From Ottowia oryzae (GTDB taxonomy: Bacteria > Pseudomonadota > Gammaproteobacteria > Burkholderiales > Burkholderiaceae_C): DNA of 64,000 nucleotides. The stretch lies in the NCBI RefSeq assembly GCF_003008535.1, contig NZ_CP027666.1, positions 2,159,501 to 2,223,500 on the forward strand, in the 5' to 3' direction. Below the pieces are notes generated by a model that was given only the letters and a program-made list of their open reading frames with translations, was not told the origin of the DNA and searched no databases. Numbering within the stretch: position 1 is the stretch's first letter; each line of letters opens with the position of its first letter. A program made the translations under genes and the position numbers. Below, one piece after another: positions 57,294 to 64,000 of this stretch.

Positions 57294-57896
57294 ATGAAAA
57301 TCGTCCTCGCCTCCAACAACGCCGGCAAGCTGGCCGAGTTGCAAACCCTGCTGCAACCGCTGGGCATGCGCCTGGTGCGCCAGGCCGACCTGGCCATCAG
57401 CGAGGCGCCCGAGCCTTACCGCACCTTCGTCGAAAACGCCTTGACCAAGGCGCGCCACGCGGCCCGCGAGAGCGGGCTGCCCTCCTTGGCCGACGACGCC
57501 GGCCTGTGCGTAGACGCCTTCGGCGGCCTGCCCGGCGTCGACACCGCCTACTACGCCACGCAGTTCGGGTACGACAAGAGCGACGCCAACAACGTGCGCG
57601 CGCTGCTCGAGCAAATGCAGCACATCGACAACCGCCGCGCCGCCATGGTCAGCACCCTGGTGGCACTGCGCAGCGCGGACGACCCCGAGCCGCTGATCGC
57701 CGTCGGCCGCGTGGTGGGCGAGATCGCGCGCGCGCCGCGCGGCGAGGGCGGGTTCGGCTTTGATCCCGTGATGATCATTCCCGAGCTGGGCAAGACCTTT
57801 GCCGAGTTGCCGCCCGAGGTGAAGCACGCCCACAGCCACCGAGGGCAGGCCACCCGCGCCATGATCGAGCTGATGCGCCAGCGCTGGTTGGCCTGA
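57294..57896 (+). CDS. rdgB: XTP/dITP pyrophosphatase RdgB
   Basis: A 200-residue Ham1-family enzyme that removes non-canonical purine triphosphates. The start MKIVLASNNAGKLAELQTLL is diagnostic, followed by ETFVENAL-type EPYRTFVENALTKARHAA (about residues 40-57), LPSLADDAGLCVDAFGGLPG (about 62-81), GEGGFGFDPVMIIPE and a C-terminal SHRGQATRAM. The ATG at 57294 is directly after the repeat. Confidence 0.95.
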   Translation: MKIVLASNNAGKLAELQTLLQPLGMRLVRQADLAISEAPEPYRTFVENALTKARHAARESGLPSLADDAGLCVDAFGGLPGVDTAYYATQFGYDKSDANNVRALLEQMQHIDNRRAAMVSTLVALRSADDPEPLIAVGRVVGEIARAPRGEGGFGFDPVMIIPELGKTFAELPPEVKHAHSHRGQATRAMIELMRQRWLA

Positions 57897-57959
57897 CTCC
57901 GCGCCGGTCATCCGGTGCGACGCCGTGCACAGCCGGGCCGGCCGACCCACAATCGCCCC

Positions 57960-59183
57960 ATGCAGCACGATATTCAGCATTACATGCGCCCCGGCACGCT
58001 GCATTTGCCGGCGCTGCCCCCGCTGTCGGTGTATGTGCACCTCCCCTGGTGCCTCAAGAAGTGCCCGTACTGCGACTTCAACTCGCATGAGCGCCGCGCG
58101 GGGGCCGACGCCGCCGCGCAAGAGCAGCGCTACGTGGCCGCGCTGCTGGCCGACCTGGAAGCCAGCCTGCCGCTGATCTGGGGCCGGCCGGTGCACAGCA
58201 TCTTCATTGGCGGCGGCACGCCCAGCCTGTTCTCGCCCGAGGCGATCGACCAGCTGATTGCGGGTCTGCGCGCGCGCCTGCCGCTGACGCCCGTGTGCGA
58301 GATCACGCTCGAAGCCAATCCCGGCACGTTTGAGCGCGAGCGCTTCGCCGCCTACCGTGCGGCGGGCGTCACGCGTTTGTCGATTGGCGTGCAGAGCTTC
58401 AACGACGCGCACCTGAAGGCGCTGGGCCGCGTGCACGACGCCGCGCAGGCGCGTGCAGCGGTCGAAGAAGCCGCGCGGGCGTTCACCACCTTCAATCTGG
58501 ACTTGATGTACGCGCTGCCCGGCCAGACGCTGGACGAGCTGAAGGCCGATCTGGACGCCGCGCTGTCGTACGCGCCGCCGCATTTGTCGCTCTACCACCT
58601 GACGATCGAGCCGAACACGGTCTTCGCCAAGTTTCCGCCCAAGGTGCCCGACGACGACAGCGCCTGGGACATGCTGGACCACCTGATCGCGCGCACGGCC
58701 GAGGCGGGCATGGAGCGCTATGAAGTATCCGCCTACGCGCGCGCCGGCCACCGCAGCGTGCACAACCAGAACTACTGGGAATTTGGCGATTACCTGGGCA
58801 TTGGCGCGGGGGCCCACGGAAAGATCAGCTTCGCGCACCGCATCCTGCGCCAGGTGCGTTACCGACAGCCCGAGCTGTACATGGACAAGGCGCTGGCAGG
58901 CGACGCCGTGGCCGAGGCGCACGAGGTGGCGCGGCGCGATCTGCCGTTTGAATACATGGTGAATGCGCTGCGCTTGCGCGATGGGTTCACGGTGCAGGAT
59001 TTTTGCGATAAAACCGGCTTGCCCGCCAGCAGTGTGCGCCGGCAGCTATCAGAAGCAGAGCAAAAGGGCTGGTTGGCGCAAGACGGTGCCTGGTGGCGGC
59101 CCACGCCGCGCGGCTTTGATTTCTTGAGCGACGTGCAGCAGCTTTTCCTGCCGGAGCCTGCGGCGCCCAGCCGTACTGCCTAG
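57960..59183 (+). CDS. hemW: Radical SAM heme chaperone HemW
   Basis: A 407-residue HemW (formerly misnamed coproporphyrinogen III oxidase-like). The radical-SAM motif is in LPWCLKKCPYCDFNSH (about residues 31-46), in which HemN's extra cysteine position is phenylalanine. SIFIGGGTPSLFSPEAID (about 80-97), TRLSIGVQSFNDAHLKALGR and YHLTIEPNTVFAKFPP follow, and the C-terminal HemN_C domain contains FEYMVNALRLRDGF. It acts in heme delivery to respiratory proteins. Lies downstream of rdgB in the same direction. Confidence 0.93.
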   Translation: MQHDIQHYMRPGTLHLPALPPLSVYVHLPWCLKKCPYCDFNSHERRAGADAAAQEQRYVAALLADLEASLPLIWGRPVHSIFIGGGTPSLFSPEAIDQLIAGLRARLPLTPVCEITLEANPGTFERERFAAYRAAGVTRLSIGVQSFNDAHLKALGRVHDAAQARAAVEEAARAFTTFNLDLMYALPGQTLDELKADLDAALSYAPPHLSLYHLTIEPNTVFAKFPPKVPDDDSAWDMLDHLIARTAEAGMERYEVSAYARAGHRSVHNQNYWEFGDYLGIGAGAHGKISFAHRILRQVRYRQPELYMDKALAGDAVAEAHEVARRDLPFEYMVNALRLRDGFTVQDFCDKTGLPASSVRRQLSEAEQKGWLAQDGAWWRPTPRGFDFLSDVQQLFLPEPAAPSRTA

Positions 59184-59323
59184 AGTAGGCCGACACTGAC
59201 ACGTGTAGGGCGCGTGGGCTGACGGCCACCGCGCGGATACGCCCGTAAAGTGACTCCATCGCACGCAGCACTTGGAATTCGTGAAGCGGTCACGAAGGGT
59301 GAAGCGGCGTCAGGAGACCCTAC

Positions 59324-59536
59324 ATGAACGAGAACACCGTCAAAGGCAACTGGCTGCAATTCAAAGGCAAAGTCAAAGAGCAGTGGGGCAAGCTCACCGA
59401 CGACGATCTGGATGTGATCGCCGGCAAGCGCGACCAGATGGTCGGCAAGCTGCAAGAGCGCATGGGCATTGCGCAAGACGAAGCCGAAAAGCAGGTCAAG
59501 GACTGGGAAACCCGCGAGAGCTATCGCTGGGATTGA
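59324..59536 (+). CDS. CsbD-family stress protein
   Basis: A 70-residue hydrophilic helical protein. MNENTVKGNWLQFKGKVKEQ WGKLTDDDLDVIAGKRDQMV shows the CsbD pattern of GxWxxxKGKxKExWGKLTDDD. Members are abundant general-stress proteins of unknown mechanism. AGGAGA precedes the ATG and a terminator follows. Confidence 0.9.
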   Translation: MNENTVKGNWLQFKGKVKEQWGKLTDDDLDVIAGKRDQMVGKLQERMGIAQDEAEKQVKDWETRESYRWD

Positions 59537-59594
59537 GGCCCGGGCCGTGAAGGTGGGGTCAGTCGCCCCACCTAACGCGAGTTGATCCGACGTG

Positions 59595-59628
59595 CGCCGC
59601 GTCAGCTTTAGGCTGAACGCGGCGTTTT
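59595..59628 (+). terminator. Terminator after the csbD-like gene
   Basis: CGCCGCGT-CAGC pairs with GCTGAACGCGGCG (one bulge), followed by TTTT. Confidence 0.75.
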
Positions 59629-59699
59629 GGTGTTTGGCGCCCCGCGGATAGCAGCGGATACGTGCGGATGCCCGCGGATCGCCGGTTCAGCGCCAGCGG

Positions 59700-60305
59700 T
59701 CAGATGCCGTCCAGCTTGGCGAGCTTGGGAAAGCCGGCGCTGGTGACCAACTCCTTCAGCAGGGGCTCTGCCGCTGTGCCGGTGGCGATCAAGTCCCACT
59801 GATGCCCATCCATGAACCCTTCGTCTACGCTGTGGTGCATGAAGGTGAGCAGGTGGTCGTAGTAGCCATCTTGGTTGAGCACACCGATGGGCTTGTTGTG
59901 GTAGCCCAGCTGGCGCCAGGTCCATGTTTCAAACAGCTCTTCAAATGTGCCGATGCCGCCGGGCAGCGCCAAAAATGCGTCGGCGCGTTCGGCCATCAAG
60001 CGCTTGCGCTCGTGCATGTTTTCGACCACGTGCAACTCGGTGCAGCCGCGATGAGCGTGTTCTCGTTCCACCAGCGCGCGCGGAATGACGCCGACCACAC
60101 GCCCGCCAGCGGCCAAGGTGGCGTTGGCCACTTCGCCCATCAGCCCTGCGCGGCCGCCGCCGTAGACCAGTTGCCCGCCTTGGGCGCCAATCCATTGGCC
60201 GACGGCGCGGGCTGTCTCTGCGTACGCGGCGAATCTCCCGGGGCGCGAGCCGCAATACACGCAGATCGAAAACGCAGGTTCAGGAGCGGTCACGGAATCG
60301 TTCAT
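59700..60305 (-). CDS. LOG-family protein (nucleotide 5'-monophosphate nucleosidase)
   Basis: A 201-residue cytosolic protein of the LOG family (cytokinin riboside 5'-monophosphate phosphoribohydrolase). ICVYCGSRPG (about residues 13-22), LVYGGGRAGLMGEVA (about 46-60) and the signature LALPGGIGTFEELFE (about 113-127) are present. In bacteria such enzymes split purine or pyrimidine nucleoside monophosphates. The start overlaps the end of dgkA by four bases (ATGA), so the two are coupled. Confidence 0.9.
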   Translation of the reverse strand: MNDSVTAPEPAFSICVYCGSRPGRFAAYAETARAVGQWIGAQGGQLVYGGGRAGLMGEVANATLAAGGRVVGVIPRALVEREHAHRGCTELHVVENMHERKRLMAERADAFLALPGGIGTFEELFETWTWRQLGYHNKPIGVLNQDGYYDHLLTFMHHSVDEGFMDGHQWDLIATGTAAEPLLKELVTSAGFPKLAKLDGI

Positions 60306-60712
60306 ACGATGAAGAATCGGGTGTAGATGGCGGCCGCCCAGGCGCCGCCGGCGATCAGCAGGCTGAGCAGCACCGCGGCCGAGCCCATGTCCTTGGCCCG
60401 TTTGGACAGCGCGTGCCATTCAGGGCCGATGCGGTCCACCACGGTTTCGATGCCGGTGTTGAGCAACTCTACGATCATCACCAGCAGCACGGAGCCGGCC
60501 AGCATGACCACTTCCACCCAGCTGCGCCCCAGCCAGAAAGACAGGGGCACCAACACCACGGCCAAGATGGCTTCCTGGCGAAAGGCGGGCTCGCGCCACC
60601 CCGCGCGCAACCCGGCCAGGGAATACAAACCGGCATGCCAGACGCGCGAAAGGCCGGTGCGCGCCTTCTGCGGATTCACGGGGTTGAGGCGGGCATCGGG
60701 TGGCATGGTCAA
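60302..60712 (-). CDS. dgkA: Diacylglycerol kinase
   Basis: A 136-residue integral membrane kinase that phosphorylates diacylglycerol for phospholipid recycling. Three membrane helices (about residues 47-64, 70-90 and 112-132). The active-site segment is VIVELLNTGIETVVDRIGPEW (glutamates about 82-89), and AKDMGSAAVLLSL follows, both typical of DgkA. Length is close to the usual 120-130. Start ATG at 60712, with another at 60706. Confidence 0.92.
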   Translation of the reverse strand: MTMPPDARLNPVNPQKARTGLSRVWHAGLYSLAGLRAGWREPAFRQEAILAVVLVPLSFWLGRSWVEVVMLAGSVLLVMIVELLNTGIETVVDRIGPEWHALSKRAKDMGSAAVLLSLLIAGGAWAAAIYTRFFIV

Positions 60713-60784
60713 AGCGAAGTTGAGGGTGGGCAGGCAGCGGCGGTGGGCGCAGGTAATCGGAAGGCGTTCACGCGGCGGGCGGCC

Positions 60785-61342
60785 TCAGGTACGCCGGCGG
60801 CTCACGTCCGGTTGCACGTCGATCAGGCGCGTGCCGGCCCAGATGTCGTGCCAGAACTGCTGCTCGCGGTTGAAGCGGCTCAAAAGGGCCCACACAGCCA
60901 CCCAGCCGGCCATCAACAACGCGACTTCCGCGCCGCTGAGTGGCCAGGGCGCCATGGCCGCCAGTGGTGGCAGAAACCAGACCCAGCTGAACACGTAACG
61001 CAACAAGGCGCGACCGCCTCGCAGCGGGTGGCCCGATTTATCCACCACCTTGATGTGCCAGGTCTTCATCGCCAAGGTTTGGCCGCGGGTCCAGAACCAG
61101 ACGAAATACAGCGCCGACACCGCAAAAAGAAAAGCCTGCAGCCCGTGGCGATTGTCCAGGGCGTGGCGCGTCTGCGTGCTGGCGCTGAAGATGTAGCCGG
61201 CCACGAACACCACGCCGAACATCAGCATGCCTTCGTACATCCAGCACGCCATGCGGCGACGCAGCGAAGGCGCGCGCATCCGCGAAGACTGCGAGGGGGG
61301 CGAGGCAAGAGGGCGCGCGGCGGGGGCGTCGAGCGAGGGCAT
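60785..61342 (-). CDS. RDD-family membrane protein
   Basis: A 185-residue protein with an RDD domain: RRRMACWMYEGMLMFGVVFV (Arg and acidic residue of the first helix), TRGQTLAMKTWHIKVVDKSG in the middle and EQQFWHDIWAGTRLIDVQP near the end. Three to four membrane segments. Function unknown; RDD proteins may transport small ions. The start is uncertain: I used the ATG at 61342, and one at 61411 would add 23 proline-rich residues. It is downstream of the DUF3106 gene, in the same direction. Confidence 0.78.
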   Translation of the reverse strand: MPSLDAPAARPLASPPSQSSRMRAPSLRRRMACWMYEGMLMFGVVFVAGYIFSASTQTRHALDNRHGLQAFLFAVSALYFVWFWTRGQTLAMKTWHIKVVDKSGHPLRGGRALLRYVFSWVWFLPPLAAMAPWPLSGAEVALLMAGWVAVWALLSRFNREQQFWHDIWAGTRLIDVQPDVSRRRT

Positions 61343-61419
61343 ATCCGGAAGCGGCGGCCAGACCGCTGGGTGCAAGGCGAGGGGCTTGTGAAACAGCGCA
61401 GCGCCCTGCAAGCGGGCGC

Positions 61420-62034
61420 TCAGCGCGTCGTGGTACTGGCCACCGAAGCCGGTGGCTGAGGCAGGAGTGTATTGCGATTCACCGGCGCCGCCGACCGGAA
61501 GGCGGCGGGCGAACTGGCCACCGCGCCCGGCCCGGCGGCCTCTGCGGGGCGCAGCACACGGGTGCGTGGGGCAGGGCGCAGCGCCGGGGCCGCACCCGCC
61601 GGGGCTTTGGGCCGATCGCCGGCAAGCCGTTCACGCTCTTCGGCGGGTAGAGCCTGGTACTCCTCCCACTTGGCGCGCTTCTCATCCGCAGGCACGCGCC
61701 GCACCTCGTAAAAATTCAGGCGGGCCTGGGTGCGCTGCGCTGCCGTCAGCTGCGCCCACTCGGCCATCCGGCCCTGCAGCGTGGTCTGCTCATCGGGCGA
61801 CATGCGGTTGAAGTTATGGGAAACCGCCACCCACTTGCGCTGCTGATCAGAGCTCAAGCCACGCCAGTGGTTGGCCAGCGGCGCCAGCGCACGCTTTTGC
61901 TCGGCGTTCAGGCTGCTCCACGGCAGGCTGCCCACAGCCGCCTGAGTGCCGGCGCCCGACGACGAGGTCTGGCCGAACGCGGGTGCGATGGCCAAAACGA
62001 CGAGCAGCAGGAGAAGCGGGGCCGTGGCACGCAT
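61420..62034 (-). CDS. DUF3106-family exported protein
   Basis: A 204-residue protein with signal peptide LLLLLVVLAIAPAFGQ. The DUF3106 part has LPWSSLNAEQKRALAPLANH, QQRKWVAVSHNFNRMSPDEQ and the repeat-like MAEWAQLTAAQRTQARLNFY (about residues 37-115). The C-terminal third is rich in proline and alanine. It belongs to a conserved betaproteobacterial cluster of ECF sigma factor, DUF3619 and DUF3106 genes, all read on the minus strand here. Confidence 0.85.
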   Translation of the reverse strand: MRATAPLLLLLVVLAIAPAFGQTSSSGAGTQAAVGSLPWSSLNAEQKRALAPLANHWRGLSSDQQRKWVAVSHNFNRMSPDEQTTLQGRMAEWAQLTAAQRTQARLNFYEVRRVPADEKRAKWEEYQALPAEERERLAGDRPKAPAGAAPALRPAPRTRVLRPAEAAGPGAVASSPAAFRSAAPVNRNTLLPQPPASVASTTTR

Positions 62035-62056
62035 TCGCAGAGTGTGCAGTTGTCGA

Positions 62057-62518
62057 TCAGTGGCTGACAGTCGTCGACTGGCCGCTGGTTTTCAGAAATT
62101 GCACGAAACCTGCATCGGAGTAGGCCTCCGGCGGCAAATCGTCCGTCAGCAAAGAGGCGTCCAGGTCGGCCACCTCCGTCGTACGGTCATCGTCCTGAAC
62201 CACATTGGCGGCAACCAGGCCGATGACCAAGGCGCACACGAGCGCCAGCGACGTGAGGCGCCCCCAAAAGCCCAGCCCATCTTCGCCCGAGCCCAGCGTC
62301 AAGGTGTTTCCGTGGCGGACAACCGCATTGGCGGTGCGAAGCCGGGTGACCGCCACGGGCTGCTTGCGCCGCGCCATGGCCTGCATGCGCGCGGCGCGCA
62401 GCCGTTCGCTGATATCGTAGGGCAGGTCTTCGGCCCCGGCGGACAATCGCGCGGCCACGCGCAGGCCGAAGCGGTTCTGCGCAACTTCTGCCATCTGGGG
62501 GAGGTAAGGTTTGGTCAT
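62057..62518 (-). CDS. DUF3619-family membrane protein, likely partner of the ECF sigma factor
   Basis: A 153-residue protein with a hydrophilic N-terminal half (LPYDISERLRAARMQAMARR) and one membrane helix (LTSLALVCALVIGLVAANVV, about residues 86-105). It matches DUF3619. Its ATG overlaps the stop of the sigma factor gene (ATGA at 62515-62518), a layout often seen for sigma/anti-sigma pairs, so a regulatory partner role is plausible but unproven. The acidic C-terminus would lie in the periplasm. Confidence 0.82.
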   Translation of the reverse strand: MTKPYLPQMAEVAQNRFGLRVAARLSAGAEDLPYDISERLRAARMQAMARRKQPVAVTRLRTANAVVRHGNTLTLGSGEDGLGFWGRLTSLALVCALVIGLVAANVVQDDDRTTEVADLDASLLTDDLPPEAYSDAGFVQFLKTSGQSTTVSH

Positions 62519-63081
62519 GGTGCGATTCCCTTGATGCGCAGCGCCTTGGCCAGTGCCTGAACCGCCCTGGAACAGTGCGTTTTCACACTGCCTTCAGAGC
62601 AACCCATGGCGGCCGCAGTTTCTGCAACATCCATCTCCTCCCAGTAACGCATTAAAAACGCCTCTCGTTGACGGGCTGGCAGCGCCTTTATCTGTAACTC
62701 AATCGCTGCCAGGATTTCACTGCGGCGGGTGGCGTCTTCCGCGCTCTCGATCTGCTCGGCGTTCGACGCGCCGGCGAAGGCTTCCAGCAAGTCGAAGTCG
62801 CCGTCCCCGTCGGGCGACTCGAAGTCGCTCATGTTCGAAAACACAGCGCGTCGCGTTTTCTGGCGGCGGAACCAGTCGAGCGTGCTGTTGGACAGGATGC
62901 GCTGGAACAGCATGGGCAACTCGCCCGCGGGCTTGTCCCCATAGTGCTCCGCCAGCTTCATCATGCTGTCTTGCACGATGTCGAGTGCCGCGTCTTCGTC
63001 TCGTACGTGGTACATCGAGCGCTTGAAAGCCCGTTTTTCCACGCTTTTGAGGAAGTCAGATAGTTCTTGTTCGGTGGCCAA
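62515..63081 (-). CDS. RNA polymerase ECF-type sigma factor
   Basis: A 188-residue sigma-70-family protein. Region 2 contains AFKRSMYHVRDEDAALDIVQ (about residues 18-37) and LPMLFQRILSNSTLDWFRRQ. Region 4 is LPARQREAFLMRYWEEMDVA followed by ETAAAMGCSEGSVKTHCSRA (about 135-174). The start is a TTG at 63081: an in-frame TGA lies five codons upstream and no ATG or GTG fits. It heads the sigma-DUF3619-DUF3106 run. Confidence 0.87.
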   Translation of the reverse strand: MATEQELSDFLKSVEKRAFKRSMYHVRDEDAALDIVQDSMMKLAEHYGDKPAGELPMLFQRILSNSTLDWFRRQKTRRAVFSNMSDFESPDGDGDFDLLEAFAGASNAEQIESAEDATRRSEILAAIELQIKALPARQREAFLMRYWEEMDVAETAAAMGCSEGSVKTHCSRAVQALAKALRIKGIAP

Positions 63082-63396
63082 ATCGTTCGATCAGCGAGGG
63101 GCGCCGGGCACTGCGACTGCGTGGGTTGGGTGTTGGCCGGCGACCGCACTGTGCCGGCAGGCGCCGGATTATGGCACCGCGCCTAGCCAAGAATTTTCGG
63201 GCAGACCCTTTCAGAGCGCCATGCTGCAATGCGATAATGGGCAGTTGCAGTCATCAAGGCAAACGGGTCACCGTCCGGCGACAGAAGTGGGGTCGTCCAT
63301 GGCGCGTGGTCTCAAGTCCTGAAGCGGCCTCACGAGGGCTGGCAAGGGGCACCCAAGGTATTTCGTCAGAGAAATTCTCGAAAGGTTCATCTCATC
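63082..63396. other. Divergent promoter region between the sigma factor and acetolactate synthase genes
   Basis: 315 bases without a recognised gene. A GATAAT sequence at 63233-63238 could be a -10 element for acetolactate synthase, leaving a leader of about 155 bases. Short open frames in it, such as the one from 63238 to 63322, lack the runs of branched-chain residues expected of an attenuator peptide. Confidence 0.4.
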
Positions 63397-64000
63397 ATGG
63401 AAATCTCCAAAGCCGAAATCAAGTCGGCCGCCGCAGCCTCTGCCCGCGGCGATTCCGAAGAACTCCGCGGCGCTGAAATTCTGGTCAAGGCCTTGCAGGC
63501 CGAAGACGTGAAGTACGTCTGGGGCTACCCAGGCGGCGCGGTGTTGCACATTTACGACGCGTTCTACAAGCAAGACACCATCCAGCACGTGCTGGTGCGT
63601 CACGAACAGGCCGCCGTGCACGCCGCCGACGGCTACGCACGTGCCACGGGCGACGTGGGCGTGGCGCTGGTCACGTCCGGCCCCGGCTTGACCAACGCGG
63701 TCACCGGCATCGCCACGGCGTACATGGATTCGATCCCGATGGTGATCATCTCCGGCCAGGTGCCCACCGCCGCCATCGGCCTGGACGCCTTCCAGGAATG
63801 CGACACCGTCGGCATCACCCGTCCCGTCGTCAAGCACAACTTCCTGGTCAAGGATGCGCGCGACATGGCCGACGTGATGAAGAAGGCGTTCCACATCGCC
63901 CGCACCGGCCGCCCCGGCCCCGTGGTGGTCGATATTCCGAAGGACGTGTCTTTCAACAAGGCTGCCTACAAGGGGTACCCCGAGAGCATCGAGATGCGCT
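63397..64000 (+). CDS. ilvB: Acetolactate synthase large subunit (partial, 3' end outside window)
   Basis: The first 201 residues of the thiamine-diphosphate enzyme that starts branched-chain amino acid synthesis. RGAEILVKALQAEDVKYVWG (about residues 24-43), YPGGAVLHIYDAF, RHEQAAVHAADGYARATGDV with the catalytic glutamate (about 68-87), VTSGPGLTNAVTGIATAYMD (about 93-112) and FQECDTVGITRPVVKHNF are diagnostic. The C-terminal ThDP-binding domain is beyond the edge. A partner ilvH is expected next. Confidence 0.93.
   Translation, partial: MEISKAEIKSAAAASARGDSEELRGAEILVKALQAEDVKYVWGYPGGAVLHIYDAFYKQDTIQHVLVRHEQAAVHAADGYARATGDVGVALVTSGPGLTNAVTGIATAYMDSIPMVIISGQVPTAAIGLDAFQECDTVGITRPVVKHNFLVKDARDMADVMKKAFHIARTGRPGPVVVDIPKDVSFNKAAYKGYPESIEMR

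Noticed and set aside
59006..59057. Interspersed repeat copy inside hemW
   Set aside because: The CCGGCAGCTATCAGAA end is similar, but the left arm does not pair and the encoded residues fit HemW, so chance similarity is likely.
63238..63322. Possible attenuator leader peptide before acetolactate synthase
   Set aside because: The short frame has no runs of Leu, Val or Ile codons and no clear terminator/antiterminator pair was seen.

Overview
The window is high-GC, gene-dense chromosomal DNA that most resembles a betaproteobacterium of the family Comamonadaceae (order Burkholderiales). The protein families, the gene neighbourhoods (a prp methylcitrate locus with acnD/prpF, divergent metE/metR, rph-rdgB-hemW, a Bug-type solute receptor) and a short interspersed hairpin repeat typical of that family all point the same way. 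No rRNA, tRNA, CRISPR or intact IS was seen.

Layout. 1-1131: end of a valine-degradation locus (3-hydroxyisobutyryl-CoA hydrolase, mmsB). 1385-4690: metE and its divergent regulator metR, with a MetR box. 4776-12796: propionate (methylcitrate) locus: an XRE/ScfR-type regulator, then divergently a hotdog thioesterase, prpC, acnD, prpF and an isocitrate-lyase/PEP-mutase-family lyase. 12836-15294: phospholipase D-type cardiolipin synthase and a Bug receptor.

15494-20606: accessory region. A remnant DUF3224 gene lies next to an array of about twelve integron gene cassettes read on the minus strand. The cassettes are separated by twelve attC sites of mostly 60 bp, and no integrase gene is visible. 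Five cassettes carry recognisable coding sequence (one is a pseudogene), one more encodes a small membrane protein, and six are short, mutually similar and ORF-poor, and contain the interspersed host repeat.

20607-43421: ordinary chromosomal genes: thiolase, PPK2, SDR, YSC84 lipoprotein, rluA, HugZ-like protein, a degenerate kinase-like protein, an overlapping FecR/OmpA/cytochrome c operon, dusC, DUF808, a phytase-like esterase, acyl-CoA synthetase, AraC regulator, aldehyde dehydrogenase, GMC oxidoreductase, NUDIX hydrolase and SDR.

43516-52470: second unusual region. Two full-length gshA genes of equal length lie in the same orientation about 7.4 kb apart. Between them are a FUSC-family membrane protein, what looks like the first codons of a truncated gene (possibly greB), and a stretch of about 3.2 kb with alphaproteobacterial (sphingomonad-like) character: a TonB-dependent receptor lacking its N-terminus, a secreted histidine acid phosphatase/phytase and a further C-terminal fragment. 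This is either a transfer event or an assembly chimera; the sequence alone cannot decide.

52683-64000: core genes again: SGNH esterase, yicC, Ser/Thr kinase plus PP2C phosphatase, rph, rdgB, hemW, csbD-like, LOG, dgkA, RDD protein, DUF3106, DUF3619, an ECF sigma factor, and the start of the acetolactate synthase large subunit gene, which runs off the window.
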